A DNA stretch of 39,469 nucleotides, from positions 1 through 39,469 of the forward strand of contig JAFUVM010000068.1 in the NCBI GenBank assembly GCA_017483665.1, read 5' to 3'. A program made the translations under genes and the position numbers. This DNA comes from Bacteroidaceae bacterium. Its GTDB lineage: Bacteria; Bacteroidota; Bacteroidia; Bacteroidales; Bacteroidaceae. Shown here one piece after another: positions 7,669 through 17,379 of the stretch. Within the stretch, counting starts at the first letter, position 1, and each line of letters begins with the position of its first letter. The notes under the pieces were generated by a model that saw nothing but the letters and a program-made list of their open reading frames with translations, was not told the origin of the DNA and ran no database searches.

Positions 7669-8880
7669 GACAGATTCCTCCGTTACGTCGGCTTCGACAC
7701 ACAGAGCAGCGAGGAAAACGAGGCACAATGCCCCAGCACAGAGAAGCAAATGGCTCTGGCAGCTTACCTGCGCGACGAACTCACAGCCATCGGCATGACC
7801 GAAGTGGAAATGGACGAGCACGGCTATGTCTACGCCACCCTGCCCGCCAACACAGACAAGGAGGTACCCACCGTCGGCTTCATCGCACACATCGACACAA
7901 GCCCCGACTGCAGCGGCGCAGACATCAAGCCTCGCATCATCGAGAACTACGACGGCTCGGACATCGTGCTCTGCAAGGAGGAAAACATCGTCTCGACCGT
8001 CAGCCAGTTCCCCGAGCTCAGGCAGCACATCGGCGAGGACCTCATCGTCACCGACGGACACACTCTGCTCGGAGCCGACGACAAGGCAGGCATTGCCGAG
8101 ATTGTCACCGCCATGACCTACCTCATGGCTCACCCCGAGATAGAGCACGGCAAGATCCGTGTGGCGTTCAATCCCGACGAAGAGATTGGTGCGGGCGCAC
8201 ACCTGTTCAACGTAGAGAAGTTCGGTTGCGACTGGGCCTACACGATGGACGGCAGCGAAGTGGGCGAACTGGAGTACGAGAACTTCAACGCCGCCAGCGC
8301 AAAGATTACGATTAAGGGCGTCAACGTGCATCCGGGCTATGCGAAGGGAAAGATGAAGAACGCTTGTATCATTGCTTCAGAGTTCGCTTCCATGATGCCT
8401 GAGAATGAGCGTCCTGAGACGACGGACGGCTATATGGGTTTCTTCCACCTCACCGGCATGGACGGCACCGTGGAGGAAGCTTGGCTCAGCTACATCATTC
8501 GCGACCACAACACGGGCATGTTCCAGCTCCGCAAACAGGTTGTGCTCGACACGGCAGAGAAGCTTAACGCCAAGTACGGGCAGGACACGGTCAGCGTAGA
8601 AGTGCGCGACCAGTACTACAACATGCTCACACAACTGCAGGACAAGCCGCAGATAACGGACATCGCCCAGCGTGCCATCAAGGAGGCATGCGGCTTCTGC
8701 AACGTCGTGCCCATCCGCGGCGGCACGGACGGCGCACAGCTCAGCTTCAAGGGACTGCCCTGTCCGAACATCTTCGCAGGCGGGCTCAACTTTCACAGCC
8801 GTCATGAATTCGTTCCCGTGCAAAGCATGGAGAAGGCCATGATGACCGTCGTGAACATCTGCAAGCTCGTTGCAAAATGA
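7651..8880 (+). CDS. pepT: Peptidase T (tripeptide aminopeptidase)
   Basis: A 409-residue M20-family zinc peptidase that removes the N-terminal residue from tripeptides in the cytoplasm. The metal and catalytic residues can be placed: H80 and D82 in [10 protein letters not shown], the bridging aspartate in GADDKAG (about D143), the general base glutamate in NPDEEIGAG (about E177-E178), and the last histidine in [10 protein letters not shown] near the C-terminus. The dimerisation (lid) domain is in the middle, beginning near [16 protein letters not shown]. Two downstream genes follow with ATGA overlaps, so pepT, the S4 protein and dnaG are translationally chained. Confidence 0.97.
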   Translation: MNCELKDRFLRYVGFDTQSSEENEAQCPSTEKQMALAAYLRDELTAIGMTEVEMDEHGYVYATLPANTDKEVPTVGFIAHIDTSPDCSGADIKPRIIENYDGSDIVLCKEENIVSTVSQFPELRQHIGEDLIVTDGHTLLGADDKAGIAEIVTAMTYLMAHPEIEHGKIRVAFNPDEEIGAGAHLFNVEKFGCDWAYTMDGSEVGELEYENFNAASAKITIKGVNVHPGYAKGKMKNACIIASEFASMMPENERPETTDGYMGFFHLTGMDGTVEEAWLSYIIRDHNTGMFQLRKQVVLDTAEKLNAKYGQDTVSVEVRDQYYNMLTQLQDKPQITDIAQRAIKEACGFCNVVPIRGGTDGAQLSFKGLPCPNIFAGGLNFHSRHEFVPVQSMEKAMMTVVNICKLVAK

Positions 8881-9332
8881 ACAACGAAGCGCGGATAGAC
8901 AAGTGGCTGTGGGCGGCGCGTATCTTCAAGACACGCACCATTGCGGCCGCCGCCTGCAAGAAAGGGCAGGTGAGCATGAAGGGTGCGCAGCTCAAAGCCA
9001 GCCGCACCGTCAAGGCCGGCGACGTGGTGGAAGTCCGCAAGCCGCCCGTCACCTACAGCTTCCGCGTGCTGCAACCCGTAGAGAAACGCGTGGGGGCCAA
9101 GCTCCTGCCCGACATTCTGGAGAACATCACCCCGCCCGAACAGTACGAACTGCTCGAGATGAACAAGATAAGCGGCTTCATCGGCAGGGCCAAGGGCACA
9201 GGCCGTCCGACGAAGAAAGACCGCCGCAACCTCGATGACTTCCAGAATGATGTCCCCGAGTTCTTCGGAGACTTCGACTTCGACATGGGCGACGAGGACG
9301 AAGACGAAGGGGAGGAGGAGAAGGAATTATGA
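8877..9332 (+). CDS. S4-domain RNA-binding protein (HslR/Hsp15-like)
   Basis: A 151-residue protein with an N-terminal S4 domain: [19 protein letters not shown] (about 5-23) and the turn [24 protein letters not shown] (about 29-52, discontinuous). Proteins of this type (Hsp15, RqcP) bind the large ribosomal subunit carrying stalled peptidyl-tRNA. After the S4 domain the C-terminal third is very acidic ([19 protein letters not shown]), an extension absent from E. coli Hsp15. The ATG overlaps the pepT stop and the TGA overlaps the dnaG start. The presence of pth in the same gene string fits a role in peptidyl-tRNA or ribosome rescue, but this is inferred. Confidence 0.88.
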   Translation: MNNEARIDKWLWAARIFKTRTIAAAACKKGQVSMKGAQLKASRTVKAGDVVEVRKPPVTYSFRVLQPVEKRVGAKLLPDILENITPPEQYELLEMNKISGFIGRAKGTGRPTKKDRRNLDDFQNDVPEFFGDFDFDMGDEDEDEGEEEKEL

Positions 9333-11386
9333 TTGACCGCCTGACCGTAGACAAGATACTTGATGCCGCAAACATCGTGGACGTGGTCTCCGACTTCGTC
9401 ACCTTGAAGCGTGCCGGCTCCAACCTGAAGGGGCTCTGTCCCTTCCACGACGACCGCACGCCCTCGTTCATGGTGTCGCCGGCACGCAACTATTGCAAGT
9501 GCTTTGCCTGCGGCGAGGGGGGCAGTCCCGTCGGGTTCATCATGAAGCACGAAGGACTCTCCTACCCCGATGCCTTGCGTTACCTGGCAAAGAAGTACGG
9601 CATCAAGATAGAAGAAAAGGAGCTGACGCAGGAAGAGATTCAGTCGCGGGGCGACCGCGAAAGCATGTTCATCCTCAACGAATGGGCACGCAACTGGTTC
9701 AGCGACCAGCTCTGGAAGACTCCCGACGGCCGCGCTATCGGTCTGGCCTACTTCCGCGGACGTGGTTTCCGCGACGACATCCTCGAGAAGTTCCAAGTGG
9801 GATTCTGCCCCAACACCAAGGAGCATACCCTCTCGGCAGACGCCCTGAAGGCTGGTTATCAGGAGCGTTACCTCGTGAACAACCAGAACGAGATGGAGCC
9901 GCGGCTGAGCATCGGCACGGGTCTGAGCATCAAGCGCGACAACGGCGAACTGCGCGACCGCTTCTTCGGACGCGTCATGTGGCCCATCTACACCATGAGC
10001 GGACGAGTGGCAGGCTTCGGCGGACGTGTGCTCGACGCAGCCACCAAGGGCGTTGCCATCAAGTATCAGAACTCGCCGGAAAGCATCATTTACAGCAAGC
10101 GCAAGGAGCTCTTCGGCCTTTATCAGGCGCGTCAGGCCATCCGCAAGCACGACCTTTGCTACCTCGTGGAAGGCTATACCGACGTGATGGCGATGCATCA
10201 GCAGGGTGTGGAGAACGTCGTATCGTCCTCTGGCACAGCCCTTACCTCCGAACAGATTCACCTCATCCATCGCATCACAGAGAACATCACGGTCATCTTC
10301 GACGGCGACGAGGCCGGCATCCACGCCAGCGAACGAGGCATAGACATGCTCCTGGCCGAAGGCATGAATGTCAAGCTCCTGCTGCTGCCCGACGGAGACG
10401 ACCCGGACAGCTTTGCCCGCAAGCATACGGCCACCGAGTATCAGCAATACCTGAAGGACAATCAGGTGGACTTCATCACCTACAAAGCCTCGCACTCCAT
10501 CGGCGGAAAGAAGGGCGAGCCCGACGCCGAGGAACGGCTTGTACACAACGTTGCAGAGAGTATCGCCGTCATTCCCGACGAGATAAAGCGCACCATCTAC
10601 ATCCGCTACGCAGCCCAGCAGCTGAACATGCCCGAGCGTCTCATCGCGGCAGCCGTCAACGCACAGATGACCAACCTGCGTGCCGAGAGGCAAAAGGAGC
10701 AGGAACGCGAACAGCGACGGCAGCAAAACGGCCAGACGACACAGGCATCCCCGGCAGAGGAGGTGAAGGTAACTGCTCCGTCCCCCACCCCAGTGGGAAG
10801 GAGAAAGGAAAGCCCGGAGACCGCTATCGCCCAGATGATTATCCGTCACGGCGAGAAGGTGATGTGCTACATCGAGGGCGAAAACGGTACGGACGTGCCC
10901 CTCTCCGTAGCCGAATACATTTCATATAGCTTGCAGGACGACGGCATCAGCCTCCAGACGCCCATCTGCAAGAGGCTGTTGCAAGAAGCAGTCGAGAACG
11001 TACACGAGCCGAATTTCCGTGCCGAGCAATACTTCATCAGCCATCCCGACGAAGACATCCGCGAGCTTGCGCTGGAGCTGGGTCCCGACATCGTGGCATT
11101 GAGCAAGTTGTTCAATGCACCTGAACCTCAGACTCTTCCTGGCGAAGAGGCCAAGCCGGCAGAGAGTTCAGACCTGCGGCTCGACGAAGTCATCCCCAAA
11201 CTGATAGCCAGCTACAAGCTCAGCATCGTCCAGCATGATTTGCAAAGCATCATCGAGCAGATGAAGAACCCCGCGACGAAAGCAGACAAGGAACGTTCCC
11301 GTCAGCTCATGGCCGACTTCAGCCAGAAGAGTCAGCTCGTAAAGGAACTGGCAAAACAATGCGGCGAACGCGTAGTACTGAAATAG
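9329..11386 (+). CDS. dnaG: DNA primase
   Basis: Makes RNA primers for replication in complex with the DnaB helicase. 685 residues, slightly longer than E. coli DnaG. Domains in order: the CHC2 zinc finger (C37, H40, C58, C61), the catalytic core with the TOPRIM segment (LVEGYTDVMA about 285-294, FDGDEAGI about 326-333, LPDGDDPDSF about 352-361), then a C-terminal helicase-interaction region preceded by a low-complexity linker rich in Glu, Arg and Gln (about 450-480). Coupled by ATGA overlap to the S4 gene. No sigma factor gene follows, unlike the E. coli rpsU-dnaG-rpoD arrangement; the next gene is convergent. Confidence 0.97.
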   Translation: MIDRLTVDKILDAANIVDVVSDFVTLKRAGSNLKGLCPFHDDRTPSFMVSPARNYCKCFACGEGGSPVGFIMKHEGLSYPDALRYLAKKYGIKIEEKELTQEEIQSRGDRESMFILNEWARNWFSDQLWKTPDGRAIGLAYFRGRGFRDDILEKFQVGFCPNTKEHTLSADALKAGYQERYLVNNQNEMEPRLSIGTGLSIKRDNGELRDRFFGRVMWPIYTMSGRVAGFGGRVLDAATKGVAIKYQNSPESIIYSKRKELFGLYQARQAIRKHDLCYLVEGYTDVMAMHQQGVENVVSSSGTALTSEQIHLIHRITENITVIFDGDEAGIHASERGIDMLLAEGMNVKLLLLPDGDDPDSFARKHTATEYQQYLKDNQVDFITYKASHSIGGKKGEPDAEERLVHNVAESIAVIPDEIKRTIYIRYAAQQLNMPERLIAAAVNAQMTNLRAERQKEQEREQRRQQNGQTTQASPAEEVKVTAPSPTPVGRRKESPETAIAQMIIRHGEKVMCYIEGENGTDVPLSVAEYISYSLQDDGISLQTPICKRLLQEAVENVHEPNFRAEQYFISHPDEDIRELALELGPDIVALSKLFNAPEPQTLPGEEAKPAESSDLRLDEVIPKLIASYKLSIVQHDLQSIIEQMKNPATKADKERSRQLMADFSQKSQLVKELAKQCGERVVLK

Positions 11387-11422
11387 CTTCGCCACAAAGC
11401 CCCTGCAGGAACGGCTCGTTTG

Positions 11423-12133
11423 CTACAGATTTGTCTTGATGATATCGAAGAGATACGAGACTTTGACAAAGATGCCGCCATTGGAACTGCGGCCGAACGG
11501 GTCCTTCTTCGAGTTGGAGAAGATGTCGCTAAGCCCATAGAAATAGCGCCCCTCCACAATGAAGTGATGTCCGCTTCGCGTGCTGACATCCATGCCCAAG
11601 CCGCCGGCAATGCCGTACTCGAACTTCCTCTGCACCTCCAGATCGTACTGTTCCGTGATGCCGTTGATGCGCTGTGCCAGGGTCGCTGCCGACCATTCTC
11701 CGCCACGCTTCTCGGTCTCGCCTACGCAGAAGCCCAGCTGCGGACCGATGACGAGGAAGCCTTTCACGCCACCCCGCTCGCGGCCAAAGCCGAGATGGGC
11801 AAGCAGGGGAACCTGCACATAATGCACCGTTCGCTGATAAGTATCGCTGCTGGTGCTGATGTTCTCCTTCCATCCTGACTGCGTATAGTTTAACTCACCC
11901 TGGAAGGCACAAATCATGCTGAAATACTTCTCGCAGGTATAGCGTGCCGTGAACCCCAGCGTCATGCCCGGCTTCATCGACTGTTTGATAGAAGGGTTGA
12001 AGGAGACACGGTTCAACACCATGCCGGCACTGCCGCCTATTGCCAGGTCGGTACGCGGTTTACCCACTTGGGCAAAGAGAGCCGAGTGAAGGGTAACGAC
12101 GGCAAGAAGGAACAAAGAACGGAGGCACTTCAT
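11423..12133 (-). CDS. porT: PorT-family outer-membrane beta-barrel protein
   Basis: A 236-residue protein with a signal peptide (MKCLRSLFLLAVVTLHSALFAQ, about 1-22) followed by alternating amphipathic strands typical of a small outer-membrane barrel (for example MTLGFTARYTCEKYFSMIC, FLVIGPQLGFCVGE, FEYGIAGGLGMDVS, HHFIVEGRYFYGLSDIF, GIFVKVSYLF). PorT/SprT proteins of the type IX secretion system are this size and shape, and a T9SS cargo gene lies 1.4 kb away, so a PorT role is likely. Generic PorT-like barrels of unknown role are an alternative. Its ATG overlaps the stop of the LysM gene (ATGA), so the two are cotranscribed and probably act together in the envelope. Confidence 0.72.
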   Translation of the reverse strand: MKCLRSLFLLAVVTLHSALFAQVGKPRTDLAIGGSAGMVLNRVSFNPSIKQSMKPGMTLGFTARYTCEKYFSMICAFQGELNYTQSGWKENISTSSDTYQRTVHYVQVPLLAHLGFGRERGGVKGFLVIGPQLGFCVGETEKRGGEWSAATLAQRINGITEQYDLEVQRKFEYGIAGGLGMDVSTRSGHHFIVEGRYFYGLSDIFSNSKKDPFGRSSNGGIFVKVSYLFDIIKTNL

Positions 12134-13455
12134 CTGATGATTTCTATCTTTTTCTCGGGAGTGAAGTGAATGAACTGGACAAAACGGTTGGTGAAGCTCA
12201 TGCCGGACGGCAAGCGCTCGAAGCTGAACCGGTTCTGGTAAGGGTTCTGCACGAGGGAACCCTGCATCTGCTCGAAGGTGTCGCCCTGTCTGCTTAGGCC
12301 GGACATAAAGTAGTAGCCAAGGTCGAAGCCCAGGGCTGCATAGCGCGGGTAGTTCTGCGCGATGGGAGTATGAAAGGCGTCCTCGTAGGCACGCTGGAAG
12401 CGTTTCGTGGATTCATCGAGCACATTATAATAATATGGGCTGACGATGTACGTGTCGAAGGCAAAAAAGTCATTCAGGAGCATCTGCGTCGTTTCCTGCC
12501 ACTCCGGGAATCCGATCAGGGAGATACGGCAGTCGGGATGCTGGCGACGGAAGTCCTTGAGCCGGGCCAGCATGATGTTGAGCGAACGCGTGCCTGCGTT
12601 GTCGAGCACAACCACGTTCCCGCGAGTCTGACTGAAAGCCGACTCATAGGCAGCAGCATCGCCTTCCAGGTCTATCCTGCCGAGGGTCGCCCCGTGCTTT
12701 GCCGCACTCTGTACAAGCGTTTCGCACAAGACTTTCCCCTGATTGTCCTGGCTCCCGGTGTTCACGGTAATGATGTTGCCGTCCGGGAAGACAGCCTCCA
12801 TCTTCTTCACAGCCTCCTCGAATACGACGGTATTTGTGGCCGTGGCGTTATAGACGAGGGGATAGTCCTGCAACACCTGCCCGCTGGCGAAGGGTAGGAC
12901 AAGGCGGATACCCTGCTCGCGGCAGACCTCAGCCACAGCAGGGACCTGCGTTGCTTCAGTGGGACCAAACAAGATGTCGAGCCCCTTGAACTCCGATTGC
13001 ATCTGTTCTATCTTCGACGAAGCGATTCCGCCATCCCAGGCATAGATATCGAGGTCTGTTCCGTTCTTCCGGACGCTGTCGGCAGCCATCAGCAGGCCAC
13101 GGTAAAGTTCTGCCATTCGGGCCTTGTCCTGGCTGAACGGCAGCAGGACACCGACCTTCAGATGCGGCAGAGCCGTACGGACGGCGGGAGCTGGCTGCGG
13201 CGCCACGACCTCCACGGCCTCCACCGGCTGCGGCTTGCGGGGAATGATAAGCAGCGTGCCTTTCTTGAGTTTGCGACGGGTAATATCGGGATTTGCCGCC
13301 TGAAGTTCTGCCACGGAAACAGCATAATCGGCCGCCACGCTTTCCCACGTCTGCCCCTTGGCAACGGTGTGCATGTTCCCGAGCGCCGAAAGTGTATTCT
13401 GCCCGCAAAGAAGAAGCGGACACATACACATAATTATAAATATAACACGTTTCAT
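12130..13455 (-). CDS. LysM plus type I periplasmic-binding-fold envelope protein
   Basis: A 441-residue exported protein. The N-terminal signal (MKRVIFIIMCMCPLLLCGQ) ends in CGQ; a lipoprotein box is possible but lacks a small residue before Cys. One LysM domain follows (HTVAKGQTWESVAADYAVSVAELQ, about residues 30-75, ending KKGTLLIIPR), then a proline-rich linker, then from about residue 100 a Leu/Ile/Val-binding-protein-like fold (LKVGVLLPFSQDKARMAELYRGLLMAAD, GLDILFGPTEATQVPAVAEVC). LpoA-type penicillin-binding protein activators share this second fold, so a peptidoglycan-linked role is plausible, but ligand binding cannot be told. A GTG three bases earlier (13458) is possible; the ATG at 13455 is preferred. 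Cotranscribed with the PorT-like barrel. Confidence 0.82.
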   Translation of the reverse strand: MKRVIFIIMCMCPLLLCGQNTLSALGNMHTVAKGQTWESVAADYAVSVAELQAANPDITRRKLKKGTLLIIPRKPQPVEAVEVVAPQPAPAVRTALPHLKVGVLLPFSQDKARMAELYRGLLMAADSVRKNGTDLDIYAWDGGIASSKIEQMQSEFKGLDILFGPTEATQVPAVAEVCREQGIRLVLPFASGQVLQDYPLVYNATATNTVVFEEAVKKMEAVFPDGNIITVNTGSQDNQGKVLCETLVQSAAKHGATLGRIDLEGDAAAYESAFSQTRGNVVVLDNAGTRSLNIMLARLKDFRRQHPDCRISLIGFPEWQETTQMLLNDFFAFDTYIVSPYYYNVLDESTKRFQRAYEDAFHTPIAQNYPRYAALGFDLGYYFMSGLSRQGDTFEQMQGSLVQNPYQNRFSFERLPSGMSFTNRFVQFIHFTPEKKIEIIR

Positions 13456-13460
13456 CACCG

Positions 13461-13468
13461 CAAAGGTA
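13461..13468 (-). promoter_or_regulatory. -7 element before the LysM-PorT operon
   Basis: TACCTTTG on the minus strand ends only five bases before the ATG region. No clear -33 box is seen at 19-20 bases. If used, the transcript would be almost leaderless. Confidence 0.5.
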
Positions 13469-13553
13469 CGAAATAATTCATAATTCGTAATTCATATTTC
13501 AAATTTTTCTTAAATAAATACGCTCTCTTCTTTCCTAACTCTTATTTTCTTTG

Positions 13554-13561
13554 TACTTTTG
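13554..13561 (+). promoter_or_regulatory. -7 element before the T9SS cargo-uvrA unit
   Basis: TACTTTTG matches TAnnTTTG and lies 17 bases before the ATG at 13579. The -33 region is only weakly matched. Confidence 0.55.
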
Positions 13562-13578
13562 CAGAAATATCACGACTC

Positions 13579-14322
13579 ATGAAGCACATTTTATTCCTTT
13601 TCCTCTCGCTTTTGCCATTCTTTGCATGGGCACAGACGCCGACCGTCGACCCTGTCGGCACATACTATTCCACCGATGAGCATGGCGAAGAAGAGACTGG
13701 CGACGTGAACGGAACGGTGCGAAGCGTTCCCTTCCGCGTTGTATTCACAGCCAACCCCACCATCCCCGACGGCTACAAGAGCCAGGTGTGGTACGAATGG
13801 ACGATGTGGAAATCCGACGAGCCGGGGAACATTTTGCTCCGACGCAACGACGAGACACTGGAATACGACTTTCGCGAAAGCGGCAGCTACGTCGTGCAGC
13901 TACGTGCCATCTTCTACGGCGAGGAGGGCGTCAACGAGGACTACGAGTTCCCGCAGGAAGGCGAGGACCAGAAGCTCATCACCTTCACCGGCAGCGAAAG
14001 CAAGCTGGAGTTCCCCAATGCCATCTCACCCAACGGCGACGATCGCAACGACGAGCTCAAGCCCAAGGAGGGCTACAAGAGCATCGTCTCCTTCCATGCG
14101 GCAGTCTTCAACCGCTGGGGGCAGAAGCTCTACTCTTGGGACGACATACACGGCAGCTGGGACGGCAAGTACAAGGGGAAGAGAGTGAAGGACGGCGTCT
14201 ACTTCCTGGTCGTGTCGGCCAAAGGCGGCGACGGCATCGACTACAACATCAAGAAGGCCATCAACGTCATTTCCGGCTACAACAACGACGAAGGCACAAC
14301 GGGCGAGGACGGCAATCAATGA
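13579..14322 (+). CDS. Secreted protein with T9SS type B sorting domain
   Basis: A 247-residue protein: signal peptide ([19 protein letters not shown]), a PKD/Ig-like domain (about 25-130, [16 protein letters not shown] ... [17 protein letters not shown]), then the gliding-motility-associated C-terminal domain. The domain markers are [18 protein letters not shown] (about 145-162), [11 protein letters not shown] (about 178-188), and [19 protein letters not shown] (about 194-212). Proteins with this domain are exported by the type IX secretion system and attached to or released from the surface. Unusually, about 15 residues rich in Asp/Glu/Gly ([14 protein letters not shown]) extend past the last domain strand. 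Its stop overlaps the uvrA start by ATGA. Confidence 0.87.
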   Translation: MKHILFLFLSLLPFFAWAQTPTVDPVGTYYSTDEHGEEETGDVNGTVRSVPFRVVFTANPTIPDGYKSQVWYEWTMWKSDEPGNILLRRNDETLEYDFRESGSYVVQLRAIFYGEEGVNEDYEFPQEGEDQKLITFTGSESKLEFPNAISPNGDDRNDELKPKEGYKSIVSFHAAVFNRWGQKLYSWDDIHGSWDGKYKGKRVKDGVYFLVVSAKGGDGIDYNIKKAINVISGYNNDEGTTGEDGNQ

Positions 14323-17186
14323 GCGAGAAGAAAGCTACGCCCCGGAAAGTGGGCGACGGCGGACGGCTCTGCATCGAAGGCGCCCGCGTCAACAACCTGA
14401 AGAACATCAACGTCGAGATACCGCGCGGCAGCCTGACTGTCATCACAGGCTTGAGCGGCAGCGGCAAGTCGTCGTTGGCCTTCGACACCATTTATGCCGA
14501 GGGACAGCGCCGCTACATCGAGACCTTCAGCGCCTATGCCCGGAACTTCCTGGGCGGGATGGAACGGCCCGACGTGGACATGATAACAGGCCTCAGCCCT
14601 GTCATCAGCATCGAGCAGAAGACTACCAACAAGAACCCGAGGAGCACCGTCGGGACCACCACCGAGATTTACGACTACCTGCGCCTCCTTTATGCCCGTG
14701 CCGCCGATGCCTACTCCTACGTCAGCGGCGAACAGATGGTGCGCTACACGGAAGAACAGATTGTCGGCCTCCTGCTCAGCGAGTACAGCGGACGCCGCAT
14801 CGTCCTGCTCGCGCCGCTCGTCAAGAACCGCAAGGGACACTACCGCGAACTCTTCGAGACCATTCGCCGCAAGGGATATCTCTACGCCCGTGTGGACGGA
14901 GAGCTGCAGGAACTGGTGCCCGACATGAAGCTCGACCGCTACCGCAACCACAGCATCGAGGTCGTCATCGACCGCCTGCGCGTACCGGAAAAGGATGCCG
15001 ACGGAGCAGAGCCAGCCGCAGCCGACGGGCAGGAAGACGGCAAGGGGAAGGACGAAATGCGTTTGGCACAAAGCATCCAGGCCGCCATGAAGCAGGGTGA
15101 CGGCGAGATGCTCGTCTACGACATGGACAGCGGAGCCCTGCGCCACTACAGCAAACACCTGATGTGCCCCACGAGCGGCATCTCCTATCACGACCCTGCG
15201 CCCCACGACTTCTCCTTCAACAGCCCCCAGGGAGCCTGTCCGCGCTGCAAGGGACTGGGCTTCGTGCACATCATCGACCGCGCCAAAGTCATCCCCGACC
15301 CCACCCTCTCGCTTCGCAAAGGCGGCTTCGCGCCACTCGGCAGCGCACGTCAGGCCATGATATTCTGGCAGGTGGAAGCCGTGCTCGAGCAGTACGGATG
15401 TACGATGGACACGCCGCTGGGCGAAGTGCCGGACGAAGCCATCGACGAAGTGCTGGAGGGCAGCTCACAGCGTCTGCGCATACCTGCCGACCGGACAAAG
15501 ACAACGAACGACGTCTACACCGAGTTCGACGGACTGATAAAGTACATCAACCAGATGAAGGACGCCGAAATGGGTACAGCCGCACAGAAGTGGGCAGACC
15601 AGTTCAGCGGCGTATGCACCTGTCCCGAATGCGGCGGCGGACGGCTCCGCAAGGAGTCGCTCCATTTCCGGCTCGGCGGCAAGAACATCGCCCAGGTGTC
15701 GGCCCTCGACCTCGGACAGCTCTACGAGTGGCTTGGCGAACTGGACAGCCAGCTCAGCGAACGCCAGCGGGCCATCGCGCAGGAAATCGTCAAGGAGATA
15801 CGCACACGACTGAAGTTCCTGCTCGACGTCGGCCTCGAGTACCTCTCCCTCTCGCGCCCCAGCATGAGTCTCTCGGGCGGCGAAAGCCAGCGCATACGTC
15901 TTGCCACGCAGATTGGCAGCCAGCTGGTGGGAGTCCTTTACATCCTCGACGAGCCCAGCATCGGCCTTCACCAGCGCGACAACATCAAGCTCATCCGCTC
16001 GCTCAAAGCCTTGCGCGACACGGGCAACACCGTCATCGTCGTGGAGCACGACCGCGAGATGATAGAGAACGCCGACTACATCGTCGACATCGGTCCCAAG
16101 GCAGGCCGACGCGGAGGCGAAGTCGTCTTCCAGGGCACCTATCCGCAGATGCTCAAACATGACACTCTCACCAGCCGCTACATGAAGGGCGAACTCAGCA
16201 TCGACCCGCCTGCCCAGCGACGGAAAGGCAACGGCCTGTTCCTACGCCTGAACGGTGCTACGGGCCACAATCTTCGCGGCGTAAACGTAGAGATTCCTTT
16301 AGGGAAGCTCATCTGCATCACAGGTGTCAGCGGCAGCGGCAAGAGCTCGCTCATCAACGAAACGCTCTACCCCATCCTGAGCAAACACTTCTACCGTTCG
16401 CTGCAGGAGCCCCTGCCCTACGAATCGATTGAAGGCCTTGAGAACATTGACAAAGTAATTGACGTGGACCAAAGTCCATTGGGCCGCACACCCCGCTCCA
16501 ATCCCGCCACCTATACGGGCGTCTTCGTCGACATCAGGAACCTTTTCGTCGCGCTCCCCGAGGCCCGCATCCGCGGCTACAAGCCCGGACGTTTCTCGTT
16601 CAACGTCAAAGGCGGACGTTGCGAACGCTGCAGCGGCAACGGCTACCGCACCATCGAGATGAACTTCCTGCCCGACGTCTACGTGCCCTGCAACGAGTGT
16701 CGCGGCAAACGCTACAACCGCGAGACGCTGGAAGTGCGTTTCCGCGGCAAAAGCATCGCCGACGTGCTCGACATGACCATCAATCAGGCTGTGGAGTTCT
16801 TTGCCAACCAACCCACCATCCTCGGCAAGATAAAGGTGCTGCAGGACGTCGGCCTGGGCTACATCAAGCTCGGTCAGCCCAGCAACACTCTGTCGGGCGG
16901 CGAGAGCCAGCGTGTGAAGCTCGCCACCGAGCTCAGCAAGCGCGACACGGGCCGCACCCTCTACGTCTTGGACGAACCCACCACGGGCCTCCACTTCGAG
17001 GACATCCGCGTCCTGCTCGGCGTGCTTGGCCGGCTTGTGGACAAAGGCAACACCATCATCGTCATCGAGCACAACCAGGACATCATCCGCTCGGCAGACT
17101 GGATAATAGAGATGGGTCCGGGCGGAGGCCGCAACGGAGGCCAGATCCTGCAATGCGGCACGCCCGAGCAGACAGGCGATGCCTGA
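14319..17186 (+). CDS. uvrA: UvrABC system protein A
   Basis: The damage-recognition ATPase of nucleotide excision repair, 955 residues. Two ABC modules are seen: Walker [13 protein letters not shown] (about 46-57) and GVSGSGKSS in the second half; signatures [12 protein letters not shown] and [12 protein letters not shown]; Walker B ILDEPS and VLDEPTTG. The C-terminal zinc module is canonical (CERC ... CNEC). The first zinc module reads CPTS ... CPRC, so one expected cysteine is serine. The open frame extends upstream to 13788, but that part is the out-of-frame shadow of the cargo gene; UvrA homology starts with [15 protein letters not shown], which fits ATG 14319. That ATG overlaps the previous stop, so UvrA translation is coupled to a secreted protein gene. 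Confidence 0.96.
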   Translation: MSEKKATPRKVGDGGRLCIEGARVNNLKNINVEIPRGSLTVITGLSGSGKSSLAFDTIYAEGQRRYIETFSAYARNFLGGMERPDVDMITGLSPVISIEQKTTNKNPRSTVGTTTEIYDYLRLLYARAADAYSYVSGEQMVRYTEEQIVGLLLSEYSGRRIVLLAPLVKNRKGHYRELFETIRRKGYLYARVDGELQELVPDMKLDRYRNHSIEVVIDRLRVPEKDADGAEPAAADGQEDGKGKDEMRLAQSIQAAMKQGDGEMLVYDMDSGALRHYSKHLMCPTSGISYHDPAPHDFSFNSPQGACPRCKGLGFVHIIDRAKVIPDPTLSLRKGGFAPLGSARQAMIFWQVEAVLEQYGCTMDTPLGEVPDEAIDEVLEGSSQRLRIPADRTKTTNDVYTEFDGLIKYINQMKDAEMGTAAQKWADQFSGVCTCPECGGGRLRKESLHFRLGGKNIAQVSALDLGQLYEWLGELDSQLSERQRAIAQEIVKEIRTRLKFLLDVGLEYLSLSRPSMSLSGGESQRIRLATQIGSQLVGVLYILDEPSIGLHQRDNIKLIRSLKALRDTGNTVIVVEHDREMIENADYIVDIGPKAGRRGGEVVFQGTYPQMLKHDTLTSRYMKGELSIDPPAQRRKGNGLFLRLNGATGHNLRGVNVEIPLGKLICITGVSGSGKSSLINETLYPILSKHFYRSLQEPLPYESIEGLENIDKVIDVDQSPLGRTPRSNPATYTGVFVDIRNLFVALPEARIRGYKPGRFSFNVKGGRCERCSGNGYRTIEMNFLPDVYVPCNECRGKRYNRETLEVRFRGKSIADVLDMTINQAVEFFANQPTILGKIKVLQDVGLGYIKLGQPSNTLSGGESQRVKLATELSKRDTGRTLYVLDEPTTGLHFEDIRVLLGVLGRLVDKGNTIIVIEHNQDIIRSADWIIEMGPGGGRNGGQILQCGTPEQTGDA

Positions 17187-17194
17187 CCGCAGGA

Positions 17195-17278
17195 AGAGCC
17201 ACACGCTTATTTCCGAAGAACCACACTCTTATTTCGGAAGAGCCTCGCGCTTATTTCGGAAGAGCCTCGCGTACCTTT
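17195..17278. repeat. 22-base tandem repeat, minus-oriented copy
   Basis: About three and a half units with the consensus GAAGAGCCTCGCGCTTATTT plus two bases, period 22, lie directly after uvrA. The reverse complement matches the array at 27723-27828 (AAATAAGCGCGAGGC core), so both belong to one family in opposite orientation. Confidence 0.85.
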
Positions 17279-17320
17279 TTTGACATGAGTTCGTCGTAAT
17301 GGATAAGGCGCGGAGATAGC

Positions 17321-17358
17321 AGAAGGGGCTATGTCTGTTTCCGGACATAGCCCCTTCT
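17321..17358. terminator. Hairpin between convergent uvrA and dockerin genes
   Basis: A perfect 15-base stem (17321-17335 with 17344-17358) with an eight-base loop. T-runs are weak on both sides, but position between two convergent stops suggests a bidirectional terminator. Confidence 0.75.
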
Positions 17359-17379
17359 TGTTGTCGGGACGAATTGACG

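Noticed and set aside
13788..14318. Extension of the uvrA frame to 13788.
   Set aside because: This part overlaps the T9SS cargo gene out of frame, is Arg/Gln-rich and has no UvrA homology; ATG 14319 fits.
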